Below are positions 1 to 8,373 of a stretch of 64,000 nucleotides of DNA, piece by piece. Below the pieces are notes generated by a model. That model was not told the DNA's origin. It ran no database searches and saw nothing but the letters and a program-made list of their open reading frames with translations. A program made the translations under genes and the position numbers. The stretch comes from Bin52 sp965213935 (GTDB lineage: Bacteria > Pseudomonadota > Alphaproteobacteria > Thalassobaculales > Thalassobaculaceae), in the NCBI GenBank assembly GCA_965213935.1, contig CBDCAO010000012.1, forward strand, positions 1,488,001-1,552,000, written 5' to 3'. Position 1 is the first letter of the stretch, and each line of letters begins with the position of its first letter.

Positions 1-2094
1 GCCGTAGGTGACGTCAAACAGTCGATCTTCGGCTTCCAGGGTGCCGAGCCGGAACGGTTTCTCGAGGCACGCAACGGCTACCGGGACCGGATCACTGGTG
101 CCGGCGCCCGATGGGCGTCGGTTCCGCTCGACATCTCGTTCCGCTCCACCGCTCCGGTTCTCAGCGCCGTCGACGCAACCTTCGCGGTGGAAACCGCGGG
201 AGACGGGGTCCGCGAACGCGACCCCGGGGGTGCCATGCTCCCCCTGCAGCACCGGGCGTGGCGTTCAAGCCAGGGCGGGTCGGTGGAATGGTGGGCAGCG
301 ACCGGAAAACACGAGCTGGACCCCGCATCCCGGGAGTGGACGCTGCCGGTCAGCCGGCAGGTGGCGCCGAGATCCGAGGTGCAGCTTGCCCACAAGATTG
401 CCCAGCGGATTCGCGACTGGCTCGACAATGGCGAAATCCTCGAGTCACGCGGCCGGCCGATCCGTCCCGGCGACATCATGATCCTGCTGCGCAACCGCCC
501 GCCGCTTGCACCGTTGCTCATCGGAGCGCTCAAGCAACTCGGCATCGCGGTGGCCGGTGCCGACCGGATGATGCTGTCCGACCAGCTGGCGGTGAAGGAC
601 CTGGTTGCGCTGGGACAGTTCCTGCTGCTGCCGGCCGACGACCTCATGCTTGCAACCGTGCTGAAAGGACCATTCGCCGGATTCACCGAGGACGAACTCT
701 ATGATCTCTGTCACGCGCGGGAACGCCGGACGCTGTGGGCGGAACTGAATGCCCGGCGCGACGAGGACCCGGCGTGGGCGGCGGCGTGCCGGTTACTGCA
801 CTCCTGCATCGAGCGCGCCGGAAACATGCCACCGCACGCGTTCTACGGCGCACTGCTGACGGAAGGGGGACGGCAGGCACTGCTCGAACGGCTCGGGCCC
901 GAGGCCGCTGACCCGGTCGACGAGTTCCTGGCCCAGGCACTTGCCTACGGGCGGACACATGTTCCCTCGCTCCAGGGGTTCCTCGACATGATCGCGACCG
1001 ACGACACGGAGCTGAAGCGCGATCTCGAGACCTCCGCCGGCGGCGAGGTTCGCATCATGACTGTCCACGGTTCGAAGGGCCTGCAGGCGCCGGTCGTGTT
1101 CCTGCCGGACACGACCAGGACCCCCCGGCAGTCCCCGACCCTGTACTGGGTGCCCGGCCCCGGCGGCGTCGAGGTGCCGGTCTGGTCCCCGAGGGCGGAA
1201 TGCGACACCGACCTGATCGCTGGTGAGCGCGCCCGGGCGCACAGGGACCGGGACCGGGAGTACCGGAGACTGCTCTACGTCGCCATGACGAGGGCCGAGG
1301 ACCGGCTGGTGGTGTGCGGCTGGCAACCCGCCAAGAAAATCCCCGACGATTCGTGGCACAGGATGGTCGAGACCGGAATGGTGCAGGCCGGAGCGAAGCC
1401 CACCAGGCTCGGACTGCGGCTTGACGCGGCGCAGACCGTCGGTCCCGACAAACTCGACCGCCCCGAGCCGGACCCCGTTGCCCGCAGGCCGTTGCCCGAC
1501 CACCTGCGCCGGCCGCCACCAGGTATCCGCGTCACCCGCCGGGTGACCCCGTCCCGGGCAGACGGGACCACGACATCCCCGTTCGGCGACGGCGATACCC
1601 GCCGGTTCAGGCGGGGCCTGCTCATTCATGATCTTCTGGAGCGGCTCCCGTCGCTGCCAACCGACCGCAGGGCCGATGCCGCCCGGGTATTTCTCGGGCG
1701 TCGGGCGCCGGATCTGGACGGGCACGACGACCTCGTTCGCCGGGTGCTCGAGGTCCTCGACGCACCGGAGCATGCGCTCCTGTTCGGGCCTGCCTCTCGC
1801 GCCGAGGTTCCGGTCACGGGCACGCTGGAAACCGCAACCGGCAGGGCAACGATCTCGGGACGGATCGACCGGATGGTCGTCACTGCACACCAGGTGCTGG
1901 TGGTCGATTACAAGTCGAACAGCCGGCCGCCCCGCAGCATCGAGGCGGTGCCTGCCGCCTATCTCTACCAGATGGCCTGCTATCGCCGGCTGTTGCAGGA
2001 CATTCATCCCGGCCGGGAGGTACGGTGCGCCCTGCTGTGGACCGAGATCCCGGAACTGATGGACCTGCCCGCAGACCTGCTCGACCGGCAGTGA
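1..2094 (+). CDS. addA: AddA double-strand-break repair helicase-nuclease, 5'-truncated by the window edge
   Basis: This is the large subunit of the AddAB helicase/nuclease, which processes double-strand breaks for RecA-dependent repair. The reading frame is open from base 1, so the N-terminal Walker A part lies outside. The first residues carry the UvrD-type motif GDVKQSIFGFQGA, followed by helicase motifs RIMTVHGSKGLQAPVVFLPD and a motif VI YVAMTRAEDRL. The C-terminal RecB-like nuclease domain is marked by LVVDYKSN and YLYQMACYR. The end (LLWTE ... LLDRQ) looks natural, so the 3' end is complete. addB would be expected upstream. Downstream lies a decayed transposon rather than the usual trxA. 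Confidence 0.95.
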   Translation, partial: AVGDVKQSIFGFQGAEPERFLEARNGYRDRITGAGARWASVPLDISFRSTAPVLSAVDATFAVETAGDGVRERDPGGAMLPLQHRAWRSSQGGSVEWWAATGKHELDPASREWTLPVSRQVAPRSEVQLAHKIAQRIRDWLDNGEILESRGRPIRPGDIMILLRNRPPLAPLLIGALKQLGIAVAGADRMMLSDQLAVKDLVALGQFLLLPADDLMLATVLKGPFAGFTEDELYDLCHARERRTLWAELNARRDEDPAWAAACRLLHSCIERAGNMPPHAFYGALLTEGGRQALLERLGPEAADPVDEFLAQALAYGRTHVPSLQGFLDMIATDDTELKRDLETSAGGEVRIMTVHGSKGLQAPVVFLPDTTRTPRQSPTLYWVPGPGGVEVPVWSPRAECDTDLIAGERARAHRDRDREYRRLLYVAMTRAEDRLVVCGWQPAKKIPDDSWHRMVETGMVQAGAKPTRLGLRLDAAQTVGPDKLDRPEPDPVARRPLPDHLRRPPPGIRVTRRVTPSRADGTTTSPFGDGDTRRFRRGLLIHDLLERLPSLPTDRRADAARVFLGRRAPDLDGHDDLVRRVLEVLDAPEHALLFGPASRAEVPVTGTLETATGRATISGRIDRMVVTAHQVLVVDYKSNSRPPRSIEAVPAAYLYQMACYRRLLQDIHPGREVRCALLWTEIPELMDLPADLLDRQ

Positions 2095-2207
2095 CCGCAG
2101 GTCTGCAACCGACATCTCGTCGACGAAGTCTCCTGGAGCGCTCACGCCGTGCCGGCTCGGCCATCGTCACTCGTCACATGTGTCAATGCTCTTCCAGGAT
2201 TGACCCA

Positions 2208-2645
2208 TCATCCTCCTCCAATAGTGACCCGCCTGTTCAGACATTTCCTTCCCGGTGGGCTTGTTTTTCCGGTTGTGGTTATCGGGAGTGCGCAGGCAAG
2301 AAAGGTCTTTCCCACCCCGGTTGCCCCGTGGAGACGCAGGTTGGCGCCGGCGCGGATCCAGTCTCCGGTTGCCAGGGAGAGCAGGGCGGTTCTGGTGATG
2401 CCGCGCCCGGCAGCGCACTCGATGTCGGAGATCTCGGCCCGCTCGCGCAGCTGTGCCTTGCGCAGTCGGGCCAGATAGCTGCGGTCGTTGCGATGCTGCC
2501 GCTCGCGTTCCAGCAGCGTGAGCAGCCGGTCATCGAAGCCGAGATCGGCAAAGTCCGGAGTGTCACACTGTTCGTGCCAGGCTTGGGCCATTCCGGTGAG
2601 CTTGAGCGCATACATGAACTCGACGATCGGGGTCCTGAGGGTCAT
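2208..2645 (-). pseudogene. istB: istB fragment: IS21 helper ATPase, C-terminal part lost
   Basis: The first ~115 residues match IstB. There is an N-terminal helical region (PIVEFMYALKLTGMAQAW ... DDRLLTLLERE) and a Walker A motif in LHGATGVGKTFLACAL. After that the frame runs into unrelated residues that read through the element's terminal repeats, so the Walker B/sensor half (roughly 130 residues) is gone. IstB normally loads the IstA transposase on DNA as an AAA+ ATPase. This fragment should be inactive. Confidence 0.75.
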
Positions 2646-2980
2646 GACCGCATCTGCGTTGCGGTGGAGTAATAGCTGCTGCCGCGGATGTGTTCGTGGA
2701 CCGGCAGCACCTCTTCGATCGGCTCTGCGGGTGGCGGCAGCGGTCTGTCGAGCAGGTCCTTGATCCGGCCGCAGGTGAACCGCCCCTGCCCCAATGCCTG
2801 CTTGCAGGCATTCTCAAGCTCAGCCGGGGTGTGGGTCTCGGACAGGCGCACCACTCCGCGCAGTGTCCGGAACCCCTGTTTGCGGAAGTCCTTGCTGCGC
2901 AGGCAGCTCTCGGCCCACTGCACGGTGTACGGTCCGATTTTCGCCAGCGAGCCCAGCAGCCACTGCTCGCAGTTGGGACT
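2642..2980 (-). pseudogene. istA: istA fragment: C-terminal tail of an IS21 transposase
   Basis: The tail of an IstA-type transposase is readable from about 2974 down to its stop at 2642, with IGPYTVQWAESCLRSKDF, GFRTLRGVVRL and the ending HEHIRGSSYYS. The stop overlaps the istB start in ATGA, the usual IS21 coupling. The HTH and DDE catalytic domain are absent, and an IS605-type right end takes over upstream. This is a decayed fragment with no catalytic residues. Confidence 0.65.
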
Positions 2981-3053
2981 CCGCCTGCCGGTCGGGGCCC
3001 GTCACGACTGTTGGATCGGGTCAGCGCCTCCTCGAACCGGGAGTAGATCGATT

Positions 3054-3120
3054 TGGGACTTGTACCGAACACCTGCCAGCTCACGCTGCCAGGCTCCGAT
3101 CCATTTCACGGGTCGTCACG
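3054..3120 (-). repeat. Solo right end of an IS605/TnpB-type element (copy A)
   Basis: Read on the minus strand, this starts GACCCGTGAAATGGATCGGA, continues through CCTGGCAGCGTGAGCTGGCA and GGTGTTCGG, and ends at AAGTCCCA. It matches, base for base over most of ~62 positions, the segment that follows the tnpB remnant at 50700-50763, and more weakly the one at 19557-19622. No tnpB coding sequence is recognisable upstream (3121-3300). The internal CAGC-GTGA-GCTG could fold as a small GNRA-loop hairpin. In TnpB systems this segment is the 3' part of the omega-RNA, and the bases after the tip act as guide. Confidence 0.6.
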
Positions 3121-3414
3121 ACGACCGACCTGGCCCTGAAAGACCACTACCCGGCACCGGACAGGGCAAAGACCGGACACGTCGTTCTTCGTGCGTACTG
3201 TCGCAGGGTGGGAAGATACGGTGGCGCTTCGCCCCCGGACTGTTGACCTCACGAGAGCACCCCACGCCGTACAAGCTCGCCGGATGCGCAGATGCGTCCA
3301 GGCGGTTCCCGGACACCCAGTCCCGGCACGACAGCCAATTCACGCATATGACGACTCCCGGGCCAGACCGGATTCGTATAGGGTCCGGCAAAACGTCAGT
3401 GACGGACCTGGGCC

Positions 3415-4752
3415 ATGAACGAGCACCCTTCCGCCCGGCGGCCGGCAACCGGGACCGACAGCGCCGCAACCGGCATGATGTCCGGCTTCGGCAACGAACA
3501 CGCTACGGAAGCCCTGCCCGGAGCCCTGCCGGTCGGCCGCAACTCACCGCAACGGCCGGCCTACGGCCTGTACGCCGAGCAGATCAGCGGCACCGCCTTC
3601 ACCGCGCCGCGCGCGCAGAACCGGCGGACCTGGTTCTACCGCATCGTGCCGTCGGTGGTATCCCAGGGCGAGTGGCGCCGGATCGACCTGCCGCTCTGGC
3701 TGACCGCGCCGTCTGACGACGGGAGCTTTCCGCATACCCAGTGCCGATGGTCGCCCCGACCGGCGCCGCACACACCCGTCGACTTTCTCGACGGCATGGC
3801 GAGCTATGCCTGGAACGGCGACATGGGCGCCGGAACCGGCCTGGCAGTCCACCTGTACAGCGCCAATGCCGCGATGGACCGACGCTACTTCAAGAATGCC
3901 GACGCCGAGATGGTGCTGCTGCCCGCAGTCGGGAGCGTGCGCCTTCGCACCGAATGCGGCATCCTGGACCTGACACCCGGCGACCTGGCGGTCATTCCAC
4001 GCGGCATCAGGATCGCCGTCGACCTGCCGGACGGCCCGTCGCGCGGCTATCTGTGCGAGAATTACGGTGCGCCGTTCGAACTGCCGGACCTCGGTCCGAT
4101 CGGCGCCAACGGCCTCGCCAATCCGCGGGATTTCCTCTATCCGCAGGCCGCGTACGAGGATACCGCCGGCGAATTCGAACTGGTGCTGAAGACCGGAGGC
4201 GCCTTCCACGCCTGTGTACTCGGCCATTCGCCGCTCGATGTCGTCGCCTGGCACGGCAACCACGCGCCCTGCAAGTATGACCTGCGCACTTTCAACGTGT
4301 TCGGATCGATCAGTTTCGACCATCCGGACCCGTCGATCTTCACCGTGCTGACCTCCCGCTCCGACACGCCGGGCGTCGCCAACGCCGACCTCGTCGCCTT
4401 CGCTCCGCGCTGGCTGGTCGGACAGGACACCTTTCGGCCGCCTTGGTACCACCTCAACACGATGAGCGAGTTCATGGGGCTGCTCTACGGCGCCTACGAC
4501 GCCAGGCCCGAGGGCTTCCTGCCCGGCGGCGCCAGCCTGCACAACTGCATGATCCCGCACGGGCCGGCGCCCGAGGTCTTCGAGGCGGCAAGCGCCCAGG
4601 ACCTGTCGCCCCAGTGTGTCGACGACGGCGTCAGTTTCATGCTCGAGAGCCGCCACCCCTACCGGGTGACCGGTCACGCCATGACCGGAGCCGGTCTCCA
4701 GCGCGACTATCCGGGCACCTGGCAGGGGCTGAAGCGACAGTTCACGGGATAG
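3415..4752 (+). CDS. hmgA: Homogentisate 1,2-dioxygenase
   Basis: This enzyme opens the homogentisate ring to maleylacetoacetate with Fe(II) and O2 in the cytoplasmic tyrosine/phenylalanine degradation pathway. The protein has 445 residues, the usual length. It carries the signature MSGFGNEHATEALPGALPVG near the N-terminus (residues 22-41). The iron ligands known from human HGD are recognisable in WYHLNTMSEFMG (His, Glu) and LHNCMIPHGP (His). The ATG at 3415 gives about 20 residues of non-conserved leader, so a downstream start at 3475 (ATG before ATGTCC) is possible. No fahA or maiA is adjacent, so it stands alone. Confidence 0.95.
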   Translation: MNEHPSARRPATGTDSAATGMMSGFGNEHATEALPGALPVGRNSPQRPAYGLYAEQISGTAFTAPRAQNRRTWFYRIVPSVVSQGEWRRIDLPLWLTAPSDDGSFPHTQCRWSPRPAPHTPVDFLDGMASYAWNGDMGAGTGLAVHLYSANAAMDRRYFKNADAEMVLLPAVGSVRLRTECGILDLTPGDLAVIPRGIRIAVDLPDGPSRGYLCENYGAPFELPDLGPIGANGLANPRDFLYPQAAYEDTAGEFELVLKTGGAFHACVLGHSPLDVVAWHGNHAPCKYDLRTFNVFGSISFDHPDPSIFTVLTSRSDTPGVANADLVAFAPRWLVGQDTFRPPWYHLNTMSEFMGLLYGAYDARPEGFLPGGASLHNCMIPHGPAPEVFEAASAQDLSPQCVDDGVSFMLESRHPYRVTGHAMTGAGLQRDYPGTWQGLKRQFTG

Positions 4753-4959
4753 AGGCCGCGGATCCGGCACCACGGCACCCCGCGATGGCGGCGACTGCAG
4801 GTTCGCCGGAGCCCGCCGACCCCTGCATGTTTCAGCGTTCCTGCGCCGGGGCCAATCCCGGTGACTTTGCGATCCAATCCCCGTAGTCTGCGCAAGGCCG
4901 GGGCCAAGGGGCGCCGGCGGGGAGTTGCCCCGTCCATCTGGCTATCTGGAGATGAATAC

Positions 4960-5286
4960 ATGGCTACTGTCGCGGTCTCGGACAACAGTTTCGCCACCGA
5001 TGTCCTGCAGGCTGACAAGCCTGTCCTGGTTGATTTCTGGGCCGAGTGGTGCGGGCCGTGCAAGTCCATCGCGCCGGCGCTCGAGGCCATCGCCGACTCC
5101 ATGGGAGACCGTCTGACGGTTGCCAAGATGAATGTCGACGACAATCCGCAGACCGCGTTGAACTACGGCGTTCGCGGCATCCCGGCCCTGTTGCTGTTCC
5201 GCGAAGGCGAGGTGGCCGCGACCCGGTTCGGTGCGCTGACCGAGCGGAAGCTGACCGAATGGGTCGCCCACGCACTCGAGGAGTGA
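4960..5286 (+). CDS. trxA: Thioredoxin
   Basis: A 108-residue thioredoxin that reduces protein disulfides in the cytoplasm. The active site WCGPC sits at about residues 31-35 and the cis-proline in RGIPALLLF. The ATG at 4960 was chosen because it fits the usual N-terminus (ATVAVSDNSF) and has CTGGAGATGA upstream. An upstream in-frame extension to 4861 is not conserved. It faces folC convergently, with a stem-loop between them at 5304-5321. trxA next to folC and addA is a common alphaproteobacterial arrangement. Confidence 0.96.
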   Translation: MATVAVSDNSFATDVLQADKPVLVDFWAEWCGPCKSIAPALEAIADSMGDRLTVAKMNVDDNPQTALNYGVRGIPALLLFREGEVAATRFGALTERKLTEWVAHALEE

Positions 5287-5303
5287 CCGGCACGCCGTCG
5301 GGT

Positions 5304-5321
5304 TCCGGCCGCGTGGCCGGA
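5304..5321. terminator. Stem-loop between convergent trxA and folC
   Basis: TCCGGCC-GCGT-GGCCGGA forms a perfect 7-bp GC stem with a 4-base loop in the 60-base gap between two convergent genes. There is no T-run on either side, so it would be a weak or Rho-assisted terminator, or a 3'-end stabiliser. Confidence 0.4.
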
Positions 5322-5350
5322 GGCCCCGAGCGCTCGCAGGACCAGGAGCG

Positions 5351-6646
5351 TCAGCCGTGGCTTGCGAGCACGCTGCCGGCCAGATAGAGCGATCCGCATA
5401 TCAGGACCGCCGTGTCGGGACCGAGTTCGCGCACTAGCGACTGCACCGCACCCGACACGTCGGGTGACGCCTCGCAGGCAAGACCGACCGAACGACCCGC
5501 CTCCGCTCCCCGGTCGGCCGGTATCGAATGGGCTTCGCCGGGAATGGCCACCGTGCGCACCGCGTCAGCATGTCCGCAGAAATGCGCCAGGTACGCTTCC
5601 GGCGAACGGGTGTCGAGACCGCCGAACACCAGGCCGATCGACCGCGACCGCCGAACCCGGCGCCACGTGGCGAGTTCCGCGGCGATGACCCGGCCCGCGT
5701 CGGCATTGTGGCCGCCGTCGACCCAGAGTTCGGCTCCCTCCGGCAGGGTCTCGCAGATCGGCCCGCGGGAGAGCCGCTGCAGACGCGCGGGCCAGACCGC
5801 ACTCGCGAGACCCTGCGCGAGTGCGGCCTCATTCACCGGGAACTGCCGCCCGAGCAGCAAGGCGGCCGCGATTGCGGTACCGGCATTGCCGTACTGGTGC
5901 CCGCCGCGCAACACCGGCCGCGGAAGACGCAGGCATCGGCCCTGGCCGCGGAACAGGAGACCGCAGTCGACGGCTTCGGCCGACCAGTCCCTGCCCTGGA
6001 ACACCGTCGGGGCGGCGCATTCCGCTGCACGCGCCATGATGACCTCGAGTGCATCGGCGTGCTGGGCCGCGATGACCGCCGGAACGCCGGACTTCAGGAT
6101 CCCGGCCTTTTCGAAAGCAATGGCGGCAAGGGTGTCACCCAGGAAGTGCTGGTGATCGAGCGAAACCGGGGTGATGATCGAGAGGGCGGGCCGGTCGACC
6201 ACGTTGGTGGCGTCGAACCGGCCACCGAGGCCGACCTCGAGCAGCAGCAGGTCGGCCGGGGTTTCGGCGAAGGCCAGCATCGCGGCGGCCGTCATGATCT
6301 CGAACTGGGTGATGCTGTCTCCCCGGTTGGCCTGTTCACACCGGACAAGCAGTTCCGTGAGGTGATCGGGGTCGATCTCCCGGTCGGCAACCACGTAGCG
6401 CTCGCTCAACCGGACGAGATGCGGCGAGGTGTAGACATGGACCGTGCGCCCCGCCGCACGCTGGATTGCACCCAGCATGGCAATGGTCGAGCCCTTGCCA
6501 TTGGTGCCCGCAACATGAACCACCGGGGGCAGGCGGTGCTGGGGGTTGTCGAGCCGCGCAAGCAGGCGTTCCAGCCGCCCGAGTGACAGATCCACCACCC
6601 GGGGATGCAGCTCCGCCAGCCGCGCCAGGATGGCCGCATCGTCCAT
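5351..6646 (-). CDS. folC: Bifunctional dihydrofolate / folylpolyglutamate synthase
   Basis: It adds glutamate to dihydropteroate and then to tetrahydrofolates (ATP-dependent Mur-ligase family, cytoplasmic). The protein has 431 residues from the ATG at 6646. The P-loop HVAGTNGKGSTIAM lies near residue 50, followed by YTSPHLVRLSERY, the Mur-ligase box LLLEVGLGGRFDATNVVD, and LDHQHFLGDTLAAIAFEKAGI. The C-terminal glutamate-ligase domain contains LWVDGGHNADAG. The start lies 4 bases after the accD stop, so it is the last gene of the lapA-trpFBA-accD-folC transcript. An upstream GTG start overlapping accD is less likely. Confidence 0.95.
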   Translation of the reverse strand: MDDAAILARLAELHPRVVDLSLGRLERLLARLDNPQHRLPPVVHVAGTNGKGSTIAMLGAIQRAAGRTVHVYTSPHLVRLSERYVVADREIDPDHLTELLVRCEQANRGDSITQFEIMTAAAMLAFAETPADLLLLEVGLGGRFDATNVVDRPALSIITPVSLDHQHFLGDTLAAIAFEKAGILKSGVPAVIAAQHADALEVIMARAAECAAPTVFQGRDWSAEAVDCGLLFRGQGRCLRLPRPVLRGGHQYGNAGTAIAAALLLGRQFPVNEAALAQGLASAVWPARLQRLSRGPICETLPEGAELWVDGGHNADAGRVIAAELATWRRVRRSRSIGLVFGGLDTRSPEAYLAHFCGHADAVRTVAIPGEAHSIPADRGAEAGRSVGLACEASPDVSGAVQSLVRELGPDTAVLICGSLYLAGSVLASHG

Positions 6647-6650
6647 GGGT

Positions 6651-7532
6651 TCAGGCAGCGTCCTGTCGAGCGGCAAGTGTTCCGGGGCGTCTGATCAGGT
6701 CGAGCAGCCGGACCAGGGTGTCGCGCAGCTCGTGACGAGGGACCACCATGTCGACCATGCCGTGCTCGAGCAGGTACTCCGAGCGCTGGAATCCTTCCGG
6801 CAGCCGTTCGTGGATGGTTTCCTCGATCACCCGCTGGCCGGCAAAGCCGATGATCGCGCCTGGCTCGGCCAGGTGAATGTCACCCAGCATGGCGAAGGAC
6901 GCGGTCACTCCCCCCGTGGTCGGATTGGTCAGCACCACGATGTACGGCAGTCCTGCATCCTTGACCATGTCCACCGCGATAACGGTTCGCGGCATCTGCA
7001 TCAGCGAGAGAATTCCCTCCTGCATCCGGGCACCTCCGGATGAAGGGAACACGATCAGCGTCGCCTGTTGCTTCACGGCGGTTTCCGCGGCCTGGATCAG
7101 GGCATCGCCGACCGCGACGCCCATCGAGCCGCCCATGAATTCGAAGGCGAACACCGCCGCGACCACCGGGCGCCCGTCCATGGTTCCGTGGGCCACCACG
7201 ATGGCGTCCTGGTTTCCGGTCTTGGCCTGCGCCTCGCGCAACCTGTCACCGTAGCGCCTGCGGTCCCGGAACTTCAGCGGATCGGGGCTTTTCGGCTGCG
7301 GCAGATCCACCCTGCTGGACTGCCCGTCGTCAAACAGCATCTCGAGACGCTCGGTCACGCCAAGTCGGCGGTGATGGCTGCAGTGCGGGCAGACCTGCAG
7401 GTTCTCCGCGAGCTGACGGTGGAAGATCATCTCGTCGCATGCGGCACACTTGGCCCACAGGTTTTCCGGGGCCTCGCTCTGCTGGACCAGCGCCTTGATC
7501 TTGGGCAGGACGGAGTTGGTGATCCAGTTCAC
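6651..7532 (-). CDS. accD: Acetyl-CoA carboxylase carboxyltransferase subunit beta
   Basis: Beta subunit of the carboxyltransferase half of acetyl-CoA carboxylase, which makes malonyl-CoA for fatty acid synthesis together with AccA. The protein has 293 residues. The GTG at 7532 (VNWITNSVLPKIK) was chosen because it gives the standard AccD N-terminus. Frames extending to 7688 run into trpA and are not conserved. The N-terminal zinc ribbon is CAACDEM ... CPHCSHH. The crotonase-type core has FPSSGGARMQEG and LTNPTTGGVTASFA. It lies 13 bases after trpA and 4 bases before folC. Confidence 0.95.
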   Translation of the reverse strand: MNWITNSVLPKIKALVQQSEAPENLWAKCAACDEMIFHRQLAENLQVCPHCSHHRRLGVTERLEMLFDDGQSSRVDLPQPKSPDPLKFRDRRRYGDRLREAQAKTGNQDAIVVAHGTMDGRPVVAAVFAFEFMGGSMGVAVGDALIQAAETAVKQQATLIVFPSSGGARMQEGILSLMQMPRTVIAVDMVKDAGLPYIVVLTNPTTGGVTASFAMLGDIHLAEPGAIIGFAGQRVIEETIHERLPEGFQRSEYLLEHGMVDMVVPRHELRDTLVRLLDLIRRPGTLAARQDAA

Positions 7533-7545
7533 GGTTCCGTTCCCC

Positions 7546-8373
7546 TCACCGACGCGCGTCGCGTACACCGCCGGCCAGAGACCCGACCAGTTCCAGCACG
7601 GCAGGAACGGTACGCTCACCGGGTCTGCCTGCGGTGTCCAGGGTGTCGGCAATGGCGTTGACCACGGCCGAACCGACGATCGCGGCATCGGCGGCCCGGG
7701 CCACCGCGGCCGCCTGTTCCGGGGTCCTGATCCCGAAACCGACCCCGACCGGCAGATCGGTGTGGGCCCTCAGCCGCCCGACCGCAACGCGGACCATGTC
7801 GGTCGGAACCGCCCTGGTGCCGGTGATCCCGGTAATGGAGACATGGTAGATGAAACCCGACGCATTGCGCAGCACCGCGGGCAGGCGCAAGTCCCCGGTT
7901 GTCGGTGCCGCAAGGCGAATGAACGGCAGACCGGCCCTGGTTGCCGGCAGGCACAGTTCCTCGTCTTCCTCCGGCGGCAGGTCGACCACGATCAGTCCGT
8001 CAACCCCCGCTCCGGCCGCGTCGTCGAGGAACCGGGCAACACCGTAGCTGTAGATCGGGTTGTAGTACCCCATCAGTACCACCGGGGTCGTCGCGTCACG
8101 GTCGCGGAACCGGCGGACCATGCCCACTGTGCGAGCGAGTGAGCCCCCCGCCCGAAGCGCCCGCTGGCTCGAAGCCTGGATCGCCGGACCGTCGGCCATC
8201 GGATCGGAAAACGGCATGCCGAACTCGATCATGTCGGCGCCGGCGCCTGGCAGGTGATCGAGAATGGCCTGCGAGGTGTCGACGTCAGGGTCGGACGCGG
8301 TGATGAAGATGCCGAGCGCCGCCCGGTTCTCCACCGCACAGCGGGCAAACATCCGGGCGAGCCGGTCGCTCAC
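7546..8373 (-). CDS. trpA: Tryptophan synthase alpha chain
   Basis: It cleaves indole-3-glycerol phosphate to indole and glyceraldehyde 3-phosphate, passing indole to TrpB through the alpha2-beta2 tunnel. The 275-residue TIM barrel carries the catalytic Glu in ADMIEFGMPFSDPMADGP and Asp in VDGLIVVDLPPEE, and the phosphate-binding loop in GFGIRTPEQ. The GTG start overlaps the trpB stop in GTGA, which implies translational coupling. The C-terminus ends shortly before accD. Confidence 0.96.
   Translation of the reverse strand: MSDRLARMFARCAVENRAALGIFITASDPDVDTSQAILDHLPGAGADMIEFGMPFSDPMADGPAIQASSQRALRAGGSLARTVGMVRRFRDRDATTPVVLMGYYNPIYSYGVARFLDDAAGAGVDGLIVVDLPPEEDEELCLPATRAGLPFIRLAAPTTGDLRLPAVLRNASGFIYHVSITGITGTRAVPTDMVRVAVGRLRAHTDLPVGVGFGIRTPEQAAAVARAADAAIVGSAVVNAIADTLDTAGRPGERTVPAVLELVGSLAGGVRDARR

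Larger units (their letters stand above)
2181..3053 (-). mobile_element. Remnant of an IS21-family insertion sequence
   Basis: The right-end region (2181-2250) starts at TGTCAATGC and holds two similar direct repeats, CCAGGATTGACCC and CCAATAGTGACCC, of the kind IS21 transposases bind in multi-repeat termini. Behind them come the N-terminal third of istB and the C-terminal tail of istA, still joined by an ATGA overlap. The rest of istA and the other terminus are missing. The inner boundary lies within 2980-3053, where an IS605-type right end begins. The element cannot encode a working transposase. Confidence 0.75.

Noticed and set aside
2973..2980. A second GGAGTCCC-like tip inside the istA fragment, as an alternative boundary of the IS605 right end
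   Set aside because: The sequence before it does not match the other right ends, while 3054-3120 matches over ~62 bases; the 8-base similarity is probably chance.
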